Part shown: piece after piece, positions 17,848 to 26,613 of the stretch
Numbering within the stretch: the stretch's first letter is position 1
Layout of the letters: the number at the start of each line of letters is the position of its first letter
Assembly (NCBI GenBank): GCA_017381475.1
Contig: JAFOCD010000156.1
Span: 1 to 60,115, forward strand
Reading direction: 5' to 3'
Source of the DNA: Bacteroidaceae bacterium
GTDB lineage: Bacteria; Bacteroidota; Bacteroidia; Bacteroidales; Bacteroidaceae
DNA: 60,115 nt
Translations under genes and position numbers: made by a program
Notes under the pieces: model-generated
The model's input: the letters and a program-made list of their open reading frames with translations, nothing else
Database searches by the model: none
What the model was told of the DNA's origin: nothing

Positions 17848-19188
17848 TTACGCTTTTTTAGGCAAGTTGCGGTTTAGCAGCAGGCAACCGATTGTTGCCG
17901 AAATTGCCGAGCCGCACAGAATTCCCAATTTTGCCTGGTTGAGCATCTGTGCTCCGCTTTCTCCGGCATCTGCATAAGATAGTCCGGCAATGAAAATAGA
18001 GACTGTGAGACCAATACCGCAAAGCATGCATACCGATGCAAATGATTTCCAGTTTGCTCCCTGTGGCAGTTGTACAATGCCCAGCTTGATGGCAATCCAT
18101 GAGAAGGAGAATACGCCGATGAACTTTCCTGCTACCAGTCCCACCATAACCGACAGCGCAACTCCTGCAAACAGGTCACTGAATGCCATGCCCTCGAAGT
18201 CTACGCCAACGTTTGCAAGGGCAAAGAGCGGTATGATAAAGTACCCGATTATATTGTGCAAGCTGTCCTCGAGTTCTTGCAATGGACTGATGAGTTTATC
18301 GGCAGCCGACTCAATACTCTTAAGCTTGTGAATCTCATCGTGTGTAAGAATTGCCGTATGATGCTTGCCCACGGTGTGAACCTCGTCAAAGCTGTTTATA
18401 TTCTCCTTTATGCGTTCAATGTAGCGTGTAGCTCCTCTGCGAAGTGAACCGGGTACACAGAAAGCCACGATTACACCTGCTATTGTAGAGTGTATGCCCG
18501 AATTCAGCATAAAATACCAGAGTACAATACCGGTTGCAATATAAAAACTCTTTGACATAATCTTTCGGTTGTTGCCAATAATGAGGATGGCAATACATAC
18601 GCCGGCAAGCAACAGATAACTGACATCGATTGTAGATGAGTAGAAGAGTGCAATGACGATGATACCTCCAAGGTCGTCGGCCACGGCAAGTGCTGCAAGG
18701 AAAATTTTCAGGCCAATGGGCACTCTCTTGTCAAATATTGACAGTACACCAAGTGAGAATGCGATGTCTGTAGCCATCGGAATGGCAACACCGCGCATCA
18801 TCTCCGGGTTGTTGGGGCAGACAATCCAGAAGAAAAGGACGGGGATTAGCATGCCGCCGCAAGCGCCGATAATAGGCAACATTGCCTTTTTGCGTGATGA
18901 TAACTCGCCAACAAGTATCTCTCTCTTAATTTCAAGTCCAACCGACAAAAAGAAGATTGCCATCAGGAAGTCATTGATGACATCAACAAGTGTCATTGGG
19001 TGTCCGTTATGGCTGAACAGATTGAATTCTCCAATTGAAAGGCTTACCTCTCGGTTCCAAAAACTGAAAAAATCTCCTTTAAGCGACGAATTTGCCAAAA
19101 TAAGGGCGAGTACGGTGCAGACTATGAGAACAGCACTGCTGTTCACATACTTCTTCACCATGCTCTTGAAGCTATAATTGTGTGTCAT
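17848..19188 (-). CDS. nhaA: Na+/H+ antiporter NhaA
   Basis: NhaA exchanges sodium for protons across the cytoplasmic membrane and maintains pH and salt homeostasis. The 446-aa protein has about 12 membrane segments. The ion-binding aspartates are present: ADDLGG (Asp171-Asp172, equivalent to E. coli 163/164) and MATDIAFSLG (Asp141, equivalent to 133). A hydrophilic loop of about 50 residues in the middle (IERIKENINSFDEVHTVGK onward) explains the extra length over E. coli (388 aa). The gene is monocistronic, with a -7-like TACTTTTG on the minus strand at 19222-19215 and a shared terminator. Confidence 0.96.
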   Translation of the reverse strand: MTHNYSFKSMVKKYVNSSAVLIVCTVLALILANSSLKGDFFSFWNREVSLSIGEFNLFSHNGHPMTLVDVINDFLMAIFFLSVGLEIKREILVGELSSRKKAMLPIIGACGGMLIPVLFFWIVCPNNPEMMRGVAIPMATDIAFSLGVLSIFDKRVPIGLKIFLAALAVADDLGGIIVIALFYSSTIDVSYLLLAGVCIAILIIGNNRKIMSKSFYIATGIVLWYFMLNSGIHSTIAGVIVAFCVPGSLRRGATRYIERIKENINSFDEVHTVGKHHTAILTHDEIHKLKSIESAADKLISPLQELEDSLHNIIGYFIIPLFALANVGVDFEGMAFSDLFAGVALSVMVGLVAGKFIGVFSFSWIAIKLGIVQLPQGANWKSFASVCMLCGIGLTVSIFIAGLSYADAGESGAQMLNQAKLGILCGSAISATIGCLLLNRNLPKKA

Positions 19189-19282
19189 GTTTTATATATG
19201 AAATTTTCCGGCTGCAAAAGTACCCCCTTTTTATTGTAATACTGTCGTTGATTTATTGTTTATAACGAAGGGTGCAATCGGT

Positions 19283-19324
19283 TGTAACGATAAGAAGCTG
19301 CATTCGCAGCTTCTTATCGTTACA
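19283..19324. terminator. Long perfect hairpin downstream of the C1 peptidase gene
   Basis: Two 19-bp arms (TGTAACGATAAGAAGCTGC and its complement) enclose the loop ATTC. It follows the minus-strand peptidase gene by 18 bp. It has no clear U-run in either direction, so it may act as a 3'-end stabiliser or a weak terminator. Confidence 0.6.
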
Positions 19325-19342
19325 TATAATTGATGCGGCATC

Positions 19343-20746
19343 TTATTCCTCGGGTGTGAACATTGGGTCCCAAGCGGGGAGCATTGTTGGCTTCTGCTTG
19401 AGGATTTCGAGGATCTTTGCAGGTACATACTTCTTGTCCACTACAAGGCGGAACATATACTCGTCGAACCACTCGTCGGTCATTATGAGTGTGCCGTTGA
19501 AGCCCGATTTCACGCCCCAACTATTCTCTACCTGCCATTTCTTTGGCTTTCCGTCCTTGTCAAGGTCAACCGCCATCAGTGTCATTGCGTGTGATGAACC
19601 GCTGTCGAATGTCATGATGCGCTCGCGCTTGTCCATGCCGAACTCAACGCCAAAGAGCTCCTCGTAGTTGAAGTTGGCAATGTCGAGCGTGCCACGCTCC
19701 GAGTTAAGGTACTTGCCCACATCGCATGAGAAGTACATCATTGTGCTGTCCTTGATAGATTCAATTGCCATTGCCTTGATTTCCTCGATTGGCAGGTTTA
19801 TGTAGAGCCAGTTGTGGCCGTCGTAGAGGTGGCGGTCGTACTCAATCTCATAACTCTTCCAGTATGGACGTGCAGGGTCGTTCATGAACATTACATAGTC
19901 GTCCTGCATGTTGATGTTCACATACTTCTCATAGAAACTCTTTGGAGTGTACAACTGTGGCTCCTCGCGGTATTTGCCGTTTGCATCCTTGGGAGCCCAC
20001 ATGAATTCTGTAGGCGGAACGCCATATACATTGGCAAGCATCTTGTAGACCACTTTCAGCTGCTCTTTTTTCAAGTTCTGCAGTTCCTTCTCTTTTGCCC
20101 CGTTCTCGTGTGCGGTACGCAACTCGATGGCAAACTCGCGTAACTTGCGTGTGAGCAATGATGAGAACGCGCTTGTGTTGTCGCTTGTGTAGCTCTCTTT
20201 CATCACTCCCTTGGGTACAACACCATATTTTGCAACAAGGTCGGCCACGCCGGTGAATGTACCGCCGTCGCTCAATGGGTGCTGTAACAACCACTCTACA
20301 GTGCGGTCGTCAATAGGCTTCTTTCGTGTGTCGATGATACCCTGCAGGAACAGGTTCGACTTCTCCAACTGGTCAAAGAAGAAGTTGTATACCTGTGAGA
20401 ACTCGAATGCACCAAGGTTCTCGCTTGCAATCATCTTTGCACGCATCACATTGAGGCCGGTAAACAACCAACAACGGCCCGATGACTTCTGGTCTGTGAT
20501 TCCCTTTGATTTTACACTGTGGCTGAAATAGGTGTCCATCTCGTTGAGGTTCTCCTGGTTCAGCGCAAGTTCCTTGATAGGCTTCGAGAGCATGATGTTC
20601 TGCAAGGCCTTCTCGGCTGTTGTAGGTTTGTAACTCTCGCTCAGTTCCTTGAGCATCTGCGAGTCAATGCCGCCGTTGTTCTGCGCCAATGCTCCTGCCG
20701 AGAGCAACATAGTTGCAGCATAACATAAAAATCGTTTTGTGTTCAT
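19343..20746 (-). CDS. Secreted bleomycin-hydrolase-like aminopeptidase (C1B)
   Basis: This is a papain-fold cysteine peptidase of the bleomycin hydrolase/PepC family. An N-terminal signal peptide (residues 1-22, ending GALAQ) directs it out of the cytoplasm, unlike cytosolic PepC. The catalytic set is complete: Gln86 and Cys92 in TDQKSSGRCWLF, His in SGSSHAMTLMAVD and Asn in VENSWGVKSG. The product is 467 aa, near the family size. It starts 12 bp after the stop of the Sel1-repeat gene, so the two are probably one transcript. Its leader and first eight codons are almost identical in DNA to those of that upstream gene although the mature proteins are unrelated. Physiological substrate is unknown. 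Confidence 0.92.
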   Translation of the reverse strand: MNTKRFLCYAATMLLSAGALAQNNGGIDSQMLKELSESYKPTTAEKALQNIMLSKPIKELALNQENLNEMDTYFSHSVKSKGITDQKSSGRCWLFTGLNVMRAKMIASENLGAFEFSQVYNFFFDQLEKSNLFLQGIIDTRKKPIDDRTVEWLLQHPLSDGGTFTGVADLVAKYGVVPKGVMKESYTSDNTSAFSSLLTRKLREFAIELRTAHENGAKEKELQNLKKEQLKVVYKMLANVYGVPPTEFMWAPKDANGKYREEPQLYTPKSFYEKYVNINMQDDYVMFMNDPARPYWKSYEIEYDRHLYDGHNWLYINLPIEEIKAMAIESIKDSTMMYFSCDVGKYLNSERGTLDIANFNYEELFGVEFGMDKRERIMTFDSGSSHAMTLMAVDLDKDGKPKKWQVENSWGVKSGFNGTLIMTDEWFDEYMFRLVVDKKYVPAKILEILKQKPTMLPAWDPMFTPEE

Positions 20747-20758
20747 TGTGTTTCTTGT

Positions 20759-22246
20759 TTAAAAATCCATAAAGTCAAGTTCTTTCTTGGCCTCCTCGTG
20801 TCCCTGCTCTGCCGCTTTTTTGTACCATTCCACGGCTTTGGTGTACGATTTTTCTACACCATGGCCACGCTTGTAGCAGTTGCCGATGGCGTATTGTGCA
20901 TATTTGTTTTCCTGTTCCGCCGCTTTTTCATACCACTCCATGGCTTTTGTGTATGACTGTTCCACGCCATTGCCATTCTCGTAGCAACCTCCAAGGTTAT
21001 TTTGTGCATCAGCATATCCCCGTTCCGCAGCAAGTGTATACCATTTTGCCGCCTCGGTGTATGACTGTTCAACACCTTCGCCATATTCATAGCAAATTCC
21101 AAGGTTGCACTGCGCTGTAGCGTCTTCCTGTTCTGCTGCAAGTGTAAACCATTTTGCAGCTTTTGTATGTGACTGTTCAACTCCGTAGCCATAATCGTAA
21201 CAATATCCAAGGTTGCACTGAGCACTGGCATTTCCTTGCTTTGCCGCTTTTTTATACCATTTTACCGCCTCTGTGTATGACTGTTCAACGCCATTGCCAT
21301 TCTCGTAGCAACCTCCAAGGTTGAACTGTGCCCAGGCATGTCCTTGTTCTGCAGCTTTTTTGTACCATTTTACCGCCTCTGTGTATGACTGTTCAACCCC
21401 ATCGCCATTAGCATAGCAGGCTCCAAGGTTGCACTGCGCATTGGCATATTCTTGTTCCGCCGCCAATGTATACCATTTTACAGCTTCTGTGTATGACTGC
21501 TCAACGCCGTTGCCATATTCATAGCAGACTCCAAGGCAATACTGCGCCTGGGCCAATTCTTGTTCCGCCGCCAATGTAAACCACTTTACCGCCTCTGTGT
21601 ATGACTGTTCAACCCCATTGCCTTTAGCATAGCATAATCCAAGGCAATACTGCGCTCCGTCAAATTCTTGTTCCGCAGCCAATGTAAACCACTTTACCGC
21701 CTCTGTGTATGACTGTTCAACCCCATCGCCATTAGCATAGCAGGCTCCAAGGTTGCACTGCGCCTGGGCCAATTCTTGTTCCGCCGCCAATGTATACCAT
21801 TTTACAGCTTCTGTGTATGACTGCTCAACCCCATTGCCATTAGCATAGCAAATACCAAGTCGGTTTTGTGCTTCAGCGAATCCTTGTTCCGCCGCCAGTG
21901 TAAACCATTTTACAGCTTCTGTATCTGACTGTTCAACACCTTTGCCATCATAGTAGCATTTACCAAGCAGGTTTTGTGCTTCAGCATTGCTCTCCTCGGC
22001 AAACTTGCGTGCAACTTCTACGGCTGTTTCATAGTCCTCAATGTCATATGCCGCCTGTGCGTCGGCAATAGTTGCCTCTCCGTTGATTATATACTTGTGG
22101 TTCTTGTCGGCTTGGGGCTCTTCAATATCTGTCCCTTCAACAATATTGCCATCGGTTTTGCCCACAGTCTCTTTCTTTCCGCACTGTACAGTGAAAAGAA
22201 TCATGAATGCTGCTAAGGCATAGCATAAAAATCGTTTTGTGTTCAT
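20759..22246 (-). CDS. Sel1-repeat protein, exported, probable lipoprotein
   Basis: Starting at the ATG at 22246 the protein is 495 aa. It has an N-terminal hydrophobic signal segment (LAAFMILFTVQC), possibly a lipoprotein signal although Gln before Cys22 is atypical. From about residue 84 it consists of 11 tandem 36-residue Sel1 (TPR-like) repeats with the core LGxCYxxGxGVEQSYTEAVKW, ending in a 12-residue cap. Sel1 solenoids mediate protein-protein contacts; no catalytic domain is visible and the partner is unknown. A longer frame to 22390 lacks a signal peptide at its start and is rejected. It precedes the C1 peptidase gene by 12 bp. Confidence 0.88.
   Translation of the reverse strand: MNTKRFLCYALAAFMILFTVQCGKKETVGKTDGNIVEGTDIEEPQADKNHKYIINGEATIADAQAAYDIEDYETAVEVARKFAEESNAEAQNLLGKCYYDGKGVEQSDTEAVKWFTLAAEQGFAEAQNRLGICYANGNGVEQSYTEAVKWYTLAAEQELAQAQCNLGACYANGDGVEQSYTEAVKWFTLAAEQEFDGAQYCLGLCYAKGNGVEQSYTEAVKWFTLAAEQELAQAQYCLGVCYEYGNGVEQSYTEAVKWYTLAAEQEYANAQCNLGACYANGDGVEQSYTEAVKWYKKAAEQGHAWAQFNLGGCYENGNGVEQSYTEAVKWYKKAAKQGNASAQCNLGYCYDYGYGVEQSHTKAAKWFTLAAEQEDATAQCNLGICYEYGEGVEQSYTEAAKWYTLAAERGYADAQNNLGGCYENGNGVEQSYTKAMEWYEKAAEQENKYAQYAIGNCYKRGHGVEKSYTKAVEWYKKAAEQGHEEAKKELDFMDF
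20798..21985 (-). repeat. Eleven tandem 108-bp repeats coding for Sel1 units
   Basis: The coding region holds 11 in-frame units of 108 bp. Several neighbouring units are nearly identical in DNA around TCTGTGTATGACTG (plus strand), which points to recent amplification or gene conversion and to possible copy-number variation between strains. Confidence 0.9.
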
Positions 22247-22276
22247 AGTATTTTTTCTTGTTTTAATGGGCTTTTG

Positions 22277-22307
22277 CGAAGATAAGGATAATTGGGAAAA
22301 CAACAAA
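22277..22307 (-). promoter_or_regulatory. Promoter of the Sel1-repeat/C1 peptidase operon
   Basis: On the minus strand TTTG (22307-22304), a 19-bp spacer and TATCTTCG (22284-22277) fit the Bacteroidetes pattern with one mismatch in the -7 box. The predicted start leaves a leader of about 25 nt before the ATG at 22246. Confidence 0.5.
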
Positions 22308-22328
22308 GACGGAAACTCAATTGTACTT

Positions 22329-25300
22329 TTATTGTATAAGTATGCAGTGCCGTTGAATCTCTTCAATGAAAGCAAGTGCTGTCTCCACATTCTTCACATT
22401 CTCGACGGTGATTATGCAGCGGCCGCCGCTCTCGCGCACCTGGCACTTGAACTGGCTTGTTGGGATGTAGCTCATTATTCCGCCAAAGAGTTCGCTGGTA
22501 TAGTAGCGTTCGTTGCGTGTGTCAACAAGGAACAGGTTCATCTTTCCACCTTTGAGGTAGATTTTCTCAACACCCAGCCGTTGTGCCTGGTGGCGCAGTG
22601 ATACCATGCGTATGAGTTCTTCGCCCTCTTTTGGCATCTTGCCAAAACGGTCCTTCATCTTGGCTTTGAACTGTTCTATCTCCTTGGCATCGGTCAAAGA
22701 GTCGAGTTCGCGGTATAACAGTATGCGTTCGTTGCTGTCGGGGACATAGATTGCCGGGAACAGCAGTTCAAGGTCGCTCTCCACGAAGCACTCCTTTACA
22801 TAGTTGTCGGTTGCAGTCTCACCCTCCTCCTGCAACAATATGTCGGCGAATTCGTCTTCCTTCAATTCGCGTACGGCCTCGGCAAGCACCTTCTGGTAGG
22901 TCTCGTAGCCAAGGTCGGCAATGAAACCGCTCTGCTCGGCACCAAGCAGGTTTCCGGCACCGCGTATGTCAAGGTCCTGCATGGCAATGTTCATGCCGCT
23001 GCCCAGTTCGCTAAAACTCTCGATGGCCTCCAATCGGCGGCGTGCATCGGTGCTCAGGTTCTCGCGTGGTGGGGTGAGCATGTAACAGAATGCCTTGCGC
23101 TTGCCGCGTCCCACGCGGCCACGCATCTGGTGCAGGTCGCTCAGTCCAAAGTTCTGCGCCTGGTTTATGATGATGGTGTTTACATTAGGTATGTCTATGC
23201 CGTTCTCTACAATTGATGTGGCAATGAGCACATCATGGTCGTGGTTGATGAATTCGTAGAGCCTCTTTTCCAGTTCTGCCGGCTCCATCTGTCCGTGTCC
23301 TATGCACACACGCGCATCGGGAACATGGCGTTTTATCATGCAGGCAAGTTCTTCCATTCCCGAAATTCTGTTTGTAATGAAGAATACCTGTCCATTGCGG
23401 CTCAACTCAAAGTTGATGGCCTCCTTGATGACCTCGGCATCGAAGTTGTGGATCTCGGTGTGGATGGGGTAACGGTTGGGCGGTGGTGTCTGTATGGTAG
23501 AGAGATCGCGCGCTCCCATGATTGAGAACTGCAGTGTGCGCGGTATCGGGGTCGCGGTCATTGTGAGTGTATCTACATTAACCTTGAACTGGCGTAGCTT
23601 CTCCTTCACGGCAACACCGAACTTCTGCTCCTCGTCAATGATGAGCAGTCCAAGGTCCTTGAACTTGACATCCTTGCCGGTGAGTTTGTGAGTGCCTATG
23701 ACAATATCTACCTTTCCCTCCTTTATCTCTTCGAGCACCTTTTTTGTTGTGGCGGCATTGCGCGCACGGCTCAGGTACTGCACATTGCATGGAAACTCCT
23801 TCAGTCGTTCCTTGAATGTGAGGTAGTGTTGGTAGGCAAGCACGGTAGTGGGTACAAGCACGGCTACCTGTTTACCGTCAGTGGCGGCCTTGAATGCCGC
23901 GCGTATGGCAACCTCGGTTTTTCCAAAACCAACATCACCGCAGATGAGGCGGTCCATAGGGCGCTTGCGCTCCATGTCCTGCTTCACCTCGTTGGTGGCT
24001 TTCAACTGGTCGGGGGTGTCCTCATATATGAAACTTGCCTCCAGTTCGTTCTGCAGGTAACTGTCGGGCGAGAAGGCAAAACCCTCCTCTTTGTAGCGTT
24101 GTGAGTAGAGCTTGATAAGGTCTCGCGCAATGTCCTTTATCTTGTTCTTTGTGCGCTCCTTCATTCTCTCCCATGCGCCGGTGCCAAGCTTGCTCACCTG
24201 TGGCGCATCGCCCTCCTTGCCCCTGTACTTGGAAATCTTGTGCAGGTTGTGGATTGAGACGAACACAACATCGTCGTTCCTGTATATGAGTTTGATGGCC
24301 TCCTGTGTGGAGTTGCCGTTGGGTATGCGCACAAGACCGCCGAACTTGCCAATTCCATGGTCAATGTGCACTATGTAGTCGCCTATACCGAACTCCTTGA
24401 GCTCCTTCAGTGTAAGTGCCACCTTGCCGCTGCGTGCGCGTTCGCTCCGCAAGCGGAAATTATGGAAGCGGCCGAAGAGCTGGTGGTCGGTGAAAAGGGC
24501 GATTTTCAGTGTGTTGTCGCAGAAACCCTCGTGGATTGTGTGCTCTACGGGAGTGAACGGGATATCATCGCCGCGCTCCTCGAATATCGCTTTCAGACGG
24601 TCGGCCTGGTGCAGGTCGTCGGTGAGCAGCATGAGTTTGTAGCCGTTGTCGATGAATTTCTTGAAGCTCTGGCTCACAAGATCAAAATCCTTGTGGAACA
24701 GCGGCTGTGGCGATGTGTCAAATTTTAGTTTTGTATTGGTGCCTGCCACCTGTGGGCGCAACTCCCAATGCTTGGTGTTTTTTGCATATTGCTCCAACTC
24801 GTCCACGGTCATCAACTCGGGCATTTGGGGCAATGTCGTGTCCGAGAGTTTTGCCTGGAGCGTGAAGCCCTCGGTGTTCAGCTTGTCAATGCAACCTTTG
24901 ATGAAGGCGAGGTCCTTGGTAACGAGAATTGCACTCTTTGGCAGGAACTCGGTTATGGCTACTGCTTCGCTGCCGCTGAGTTTGGGGACAATGACTGCTT
25001 CGTTGGTGCGTTCCTTGGAAAGCTGGTCCTCAACGGTGAATGTCCTTATGCTATCCACCTCATCTCCAAAGAAGTCGATACGGTAGGGATATTCCGATGA
25101 AAAGGAGAAAATATCGATGATGCTGCCTCGCACGGCGAACTCTCCCGGTTCGTAGACATACGTCACCTCTTTGAACTTCAGAGCCGCCAGTTTTTTCTCT
25201 ACATTGTCGCGGCTTATGCTGTCGCCCACGGCAATTGTAAGGGTCTTCTCCTCGAGATGGCTTTGCGATACGACCTTTTCGGCAAGTGCGTCGGGGTGGG

Positions 25301-25688
25301 TCACGATAACTACACCCTCGGTGCGTCGGCGGTTGGCAAGACGGCTCATTACCTCGGTGCGCAGAATGCGGTTGGCATCATCCTCCTGCCCATATTTCAT
25401 TGCTCTGCGGAACGATGATGGAAAAAACAGGATATTGCTGTCGCCTGTGAGCTGCACCATGTCGTGATAGAAGTACCCGGCCTCCTCGACGTCGTTCATT
25501 ACCACCAAAAGTGTCTGTCCCGGTGCGCGTTTCTTGAACCCTGAAAGTATGGTGGCTGCGGAACTGCCAATTAGTCCTTCGAGGAAAACGCTCTTTTTGC
25601 TTCCCTCTTCGCGCAGTTGCATCAGGGCGTCAACCCCGGGATGCGCGGCGTAGATATTTTGAATGTCTTTCGCTTCCATTCGTTCCAT
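22329..25688 (-). CDS. mfd: Transcription-repair coupling factor Mfd
   Basis: Mfd removes RNA polymerase stalled at DNA lesions and recruits UvrA. The protein is about 1119 aa, close to the usual 1150. N-terminal UvrB-like modules are followed by the RNA-polymerase-interacting domain (around ELKEFGIGDYIVHIDHGIGKF), the RecG-like translocase with Walker A in CGDVGFGKTEVAIRAA, the DEEQ box in LLIIDEEQKFGV, TATPIPRT and the QMRGRVGRGKRKAF motif VI, and a C-terminal regulatory domain. The frame also allows a TTG start one codon earlier, and ATG at 25676 is possible; ATG at 25688 is chosen as the first ATG. No terminator is clear before the Sel1 promoter. Confidence 0.97.
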   Translation of the reverse strand: MERMEAKDIQNIYAAHPGVDALMQLREEGSKKSVFLEGLIGSSAATILSGFKKRAPGQTLLVVMNDVEEAGYFYHDMVQLTGDSNILFFPSSFRRAMKYGQEDDANRILRTEVMSRLANRRRTEGVVIVTHPDALAEKVVSQSHLEEKTLTIAVGDSISRDNVEKKLAALKFKEVTYVYEPGEFAVRGSIIDIFSFSSEYPYRIDFFGDEVDSIRTFTVEDQLSKERTNEAVIVPKLSGSEAVAITEFLPKSAILVTKDLAFIKGCIDKLNTEGFTLQAKLSDTTLPQMPELMTVDELEQYAKNTKHWELRPQVAGTNTKLKFDTSPQPLFHKDFDLVSQSFKKFIDNGYKLMLLTDDLHQADRLKAIFEERGDDIPFTPVEHTIHEGFCDNTLKIALFTDHQLFGRFHNFRLRSERARSGKVALTLKELKEFGIGDYIVHIDHGIGKFGGLVRIPNGNSTQEAIKLIYRNDDVVFVSIHNLHKISKYRGKEGDAPQVSKLGTGAWERMKERTKNKIKDIARDLIKLYSQRYKEEGFAFSPDSYLQNELEASFIYEDTPDQLKATNEVKQDMERKRPMDRLICGDVGFGKTEVAIRAAFKAATDGKQVAVLVPTTVLAYQHYLTFKERLKEFPCNVQYLSRARNAATTKKVLEEIKEGKVDIVIGTHKLTGKDVKFKDLGLLIIDEEQKFGVAVKEKLRQFKVNVDTLTMTATPIPRTLQFSIMGARDLSTIQTPPPNRYPIHTEIHNFDAEVIKEAINFELSRNGQVFFITNRISGMEELACMIKRHVPDARVCIGHGQMEPAELEKRLYEFINHDHDVLIATSIVENGIDIPNVNTIIINQAQNFGLSDLHQMRGRVGRGKRKAFCYMLTPPRENLSTDARRRLEAIESFSELGSGMNIAMQDLDIRGAGNLLGAEQSGFIADLGYETYQKVLAEAVRELKEDEFADILLQEEGETATDNYVKECFVESDLELLFPAIYVPDSNERILLYRELDSLTDAKEIEQFKAKMKDRFGKMPKEGEELIRMVSLRHQAQRLGVEKIYLKGGKMNLFLVDTRNERYYTSELFGGIMSYIPTSQFKCQVRESGGRCIITVENVKNVETALAFIEEIQRHCILIQ

Positions 25689-25754
25689 CAACGCAAAATT
25701 AGGAATAAAATCTACAAAAACTCCATAAAAACTGCAAGAATTATTTTATTGTTG

Positions 25755-25762
25755 TATATTCG
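25755..25762 (+). promoter_or_regulatory. Candidate -7 box for the thioesterase operon
   Basis: TATATTCG matches TAnnTTTG with one mismatch and lies 24 bp before the thioesterase ATG. No convincing TTG is present about 20 bp upstream. Confidence 0.35.
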
Positions 25763-25786
25763 CGGTAAATATATAATGCAGAGCAG

Positions 25787-26203
25787 ATGGAAAACTATAG
25801 CTACAAATTGGAAATGAAGGTGCGCGACTATGAGTGCGACATACAGGGTGTGGTGAACAATGCTAACTATCAGCACTATCTGGAGCATGCGCGTCACGAG
25901 TTCCTGGAGCATATCGGCGGCAGTTTCTCGCAGTTGCACGAGCAGGGTGTGGACCCGATGGTCTCGCGCATAACTCTTGAGTACAAGCGACCGCTGCGTG
26001 GTGGTGACAGGTTCGTTGTCTGCATTAATATGCTGCGCAAAGGTGCAAAGGTCATTTTTCAGCAGGATATATACAATCTTGGCGACGGTTCTCTCGCATT
26101 GAAGGGCGAGGTTGATGTGGTGTGCCTCAGGGATGGTCGCCTGACACGTGGAGAGGTGTTCGATGAGATATTCAAGGAGTTCTTTACTAAAAACAGCATT
26201 TGA
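25787..26203 (+). CDS. Acyl-CoA thioesterase, YbgC/4HBT family
   Basis: The 138-aa product is a single hot-dog domain. The segment VRDYECDIQGVVNNANYQHY followed by LEHARHEFL is the 4-hydroxybenzoyl-CoA thioesterase/YbgC signature, in which the Asp in the first part is the catalytic acid. It should hydrolyse acyl-CoA thioesters in the cytoplasm; the chain preference cannot be read from sequence. It begins a run of four closely spaced plus-strand genes (gap of 2 bp to the next), including a CoA-transferase, so a link to short-chain acyl-CoA metabolism is plausible. Confidence 0.9.
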   Translation: MENYSYKLEMKVRDYECDIQGVVNNANYQHYLEHARHEFLEHIGGSFSQLHEQGVDPMVSRITLEYKRPLRGGDRFVVCINMLRKGAKVIFQQDIYNLGDGSLALKGEVDVVCLRDGRLTRGEVFDEIFKEFFTKNSI

Positions 26204-26205
26204 TA

Positions 26206-26595
26206 ATGGAGACGATAGTATCATTATTGGTTCTTGGTGCAATATTCCTGATTACGTATGTAGTGAAGAGTCTTTCGACATCGCAAGGCGATGGTGGCAA
26301 GCAGGTTTTTGGCGAGGGGTTCCCAACGATTGAAATTTTGGAACCCGAACAGGAACCCGAACAGAAGGTATCTCGCCCATCGGTTGCGCCCAGAGTATCA
26401 ACAATACCGACATCTCATGTTGAGCGCTCACCACAATTTAAGAAAGAGCCTGCTCAGTCGCCACGGGTTACATCAAACATTCAACTCCCAAAGAACGAAG
26501 ATCCTGCAAAGCATGGATATTCGGTTGCACTGAACAATAAGTCCGATGCAAAACGGGCATTCATACATTCCGAGATTTTCAACAGAAAATATTGA
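26206..26595 (+). CDS. Small membrane-anchored protein of unknown function
   Basis: I do not recognise a named family. The 129-aa product begins with a hydrophobic segment (METIVSLLVLGAIFLITYVV) that should anchor it in the membrane, followed by a polar, proline- and serine-rich stretch (about residues 45-105) that looks disordered and a short C-terminal motif ending DAKRAFIHSEIFNRKY. A TTG two codons upstream is an alternative start; ATG at 26206 is preferred. It lies 2 bp after the thioesterase and 18 bp before the CoA-transferase, so it is co-expressed with them. The C-terminal motif might bind a partner; this is a guess. Confidence 0.75.
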   Translation: METIVSLLVLGAIFLITYVVKSLSTSQGDGGKQVFGEGFPTIEILEPEQEPEQKVSRPSVAPRVSTIPTSHVERSPQFKKEPAQSPRVTSNIQLPKNEDPAKHGYSVALNNKSDAKRAFIHSEIFNRKY

Positions 26596-26613
26596 TTCAT
26601 TAAAGAGACTGTT

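Noticed and set aside
20798..21985. Regular direct repeats that could suggest a CRISPR array
   Set aside because: The 108-bp units are in frame and encode Sel1 repeats with no unique spacers.
22247..22390. Upstream extension of the Sel1 gene
   Set aside because: It overlaps the end of mfd and buries the signal peptide 48 residues inside.
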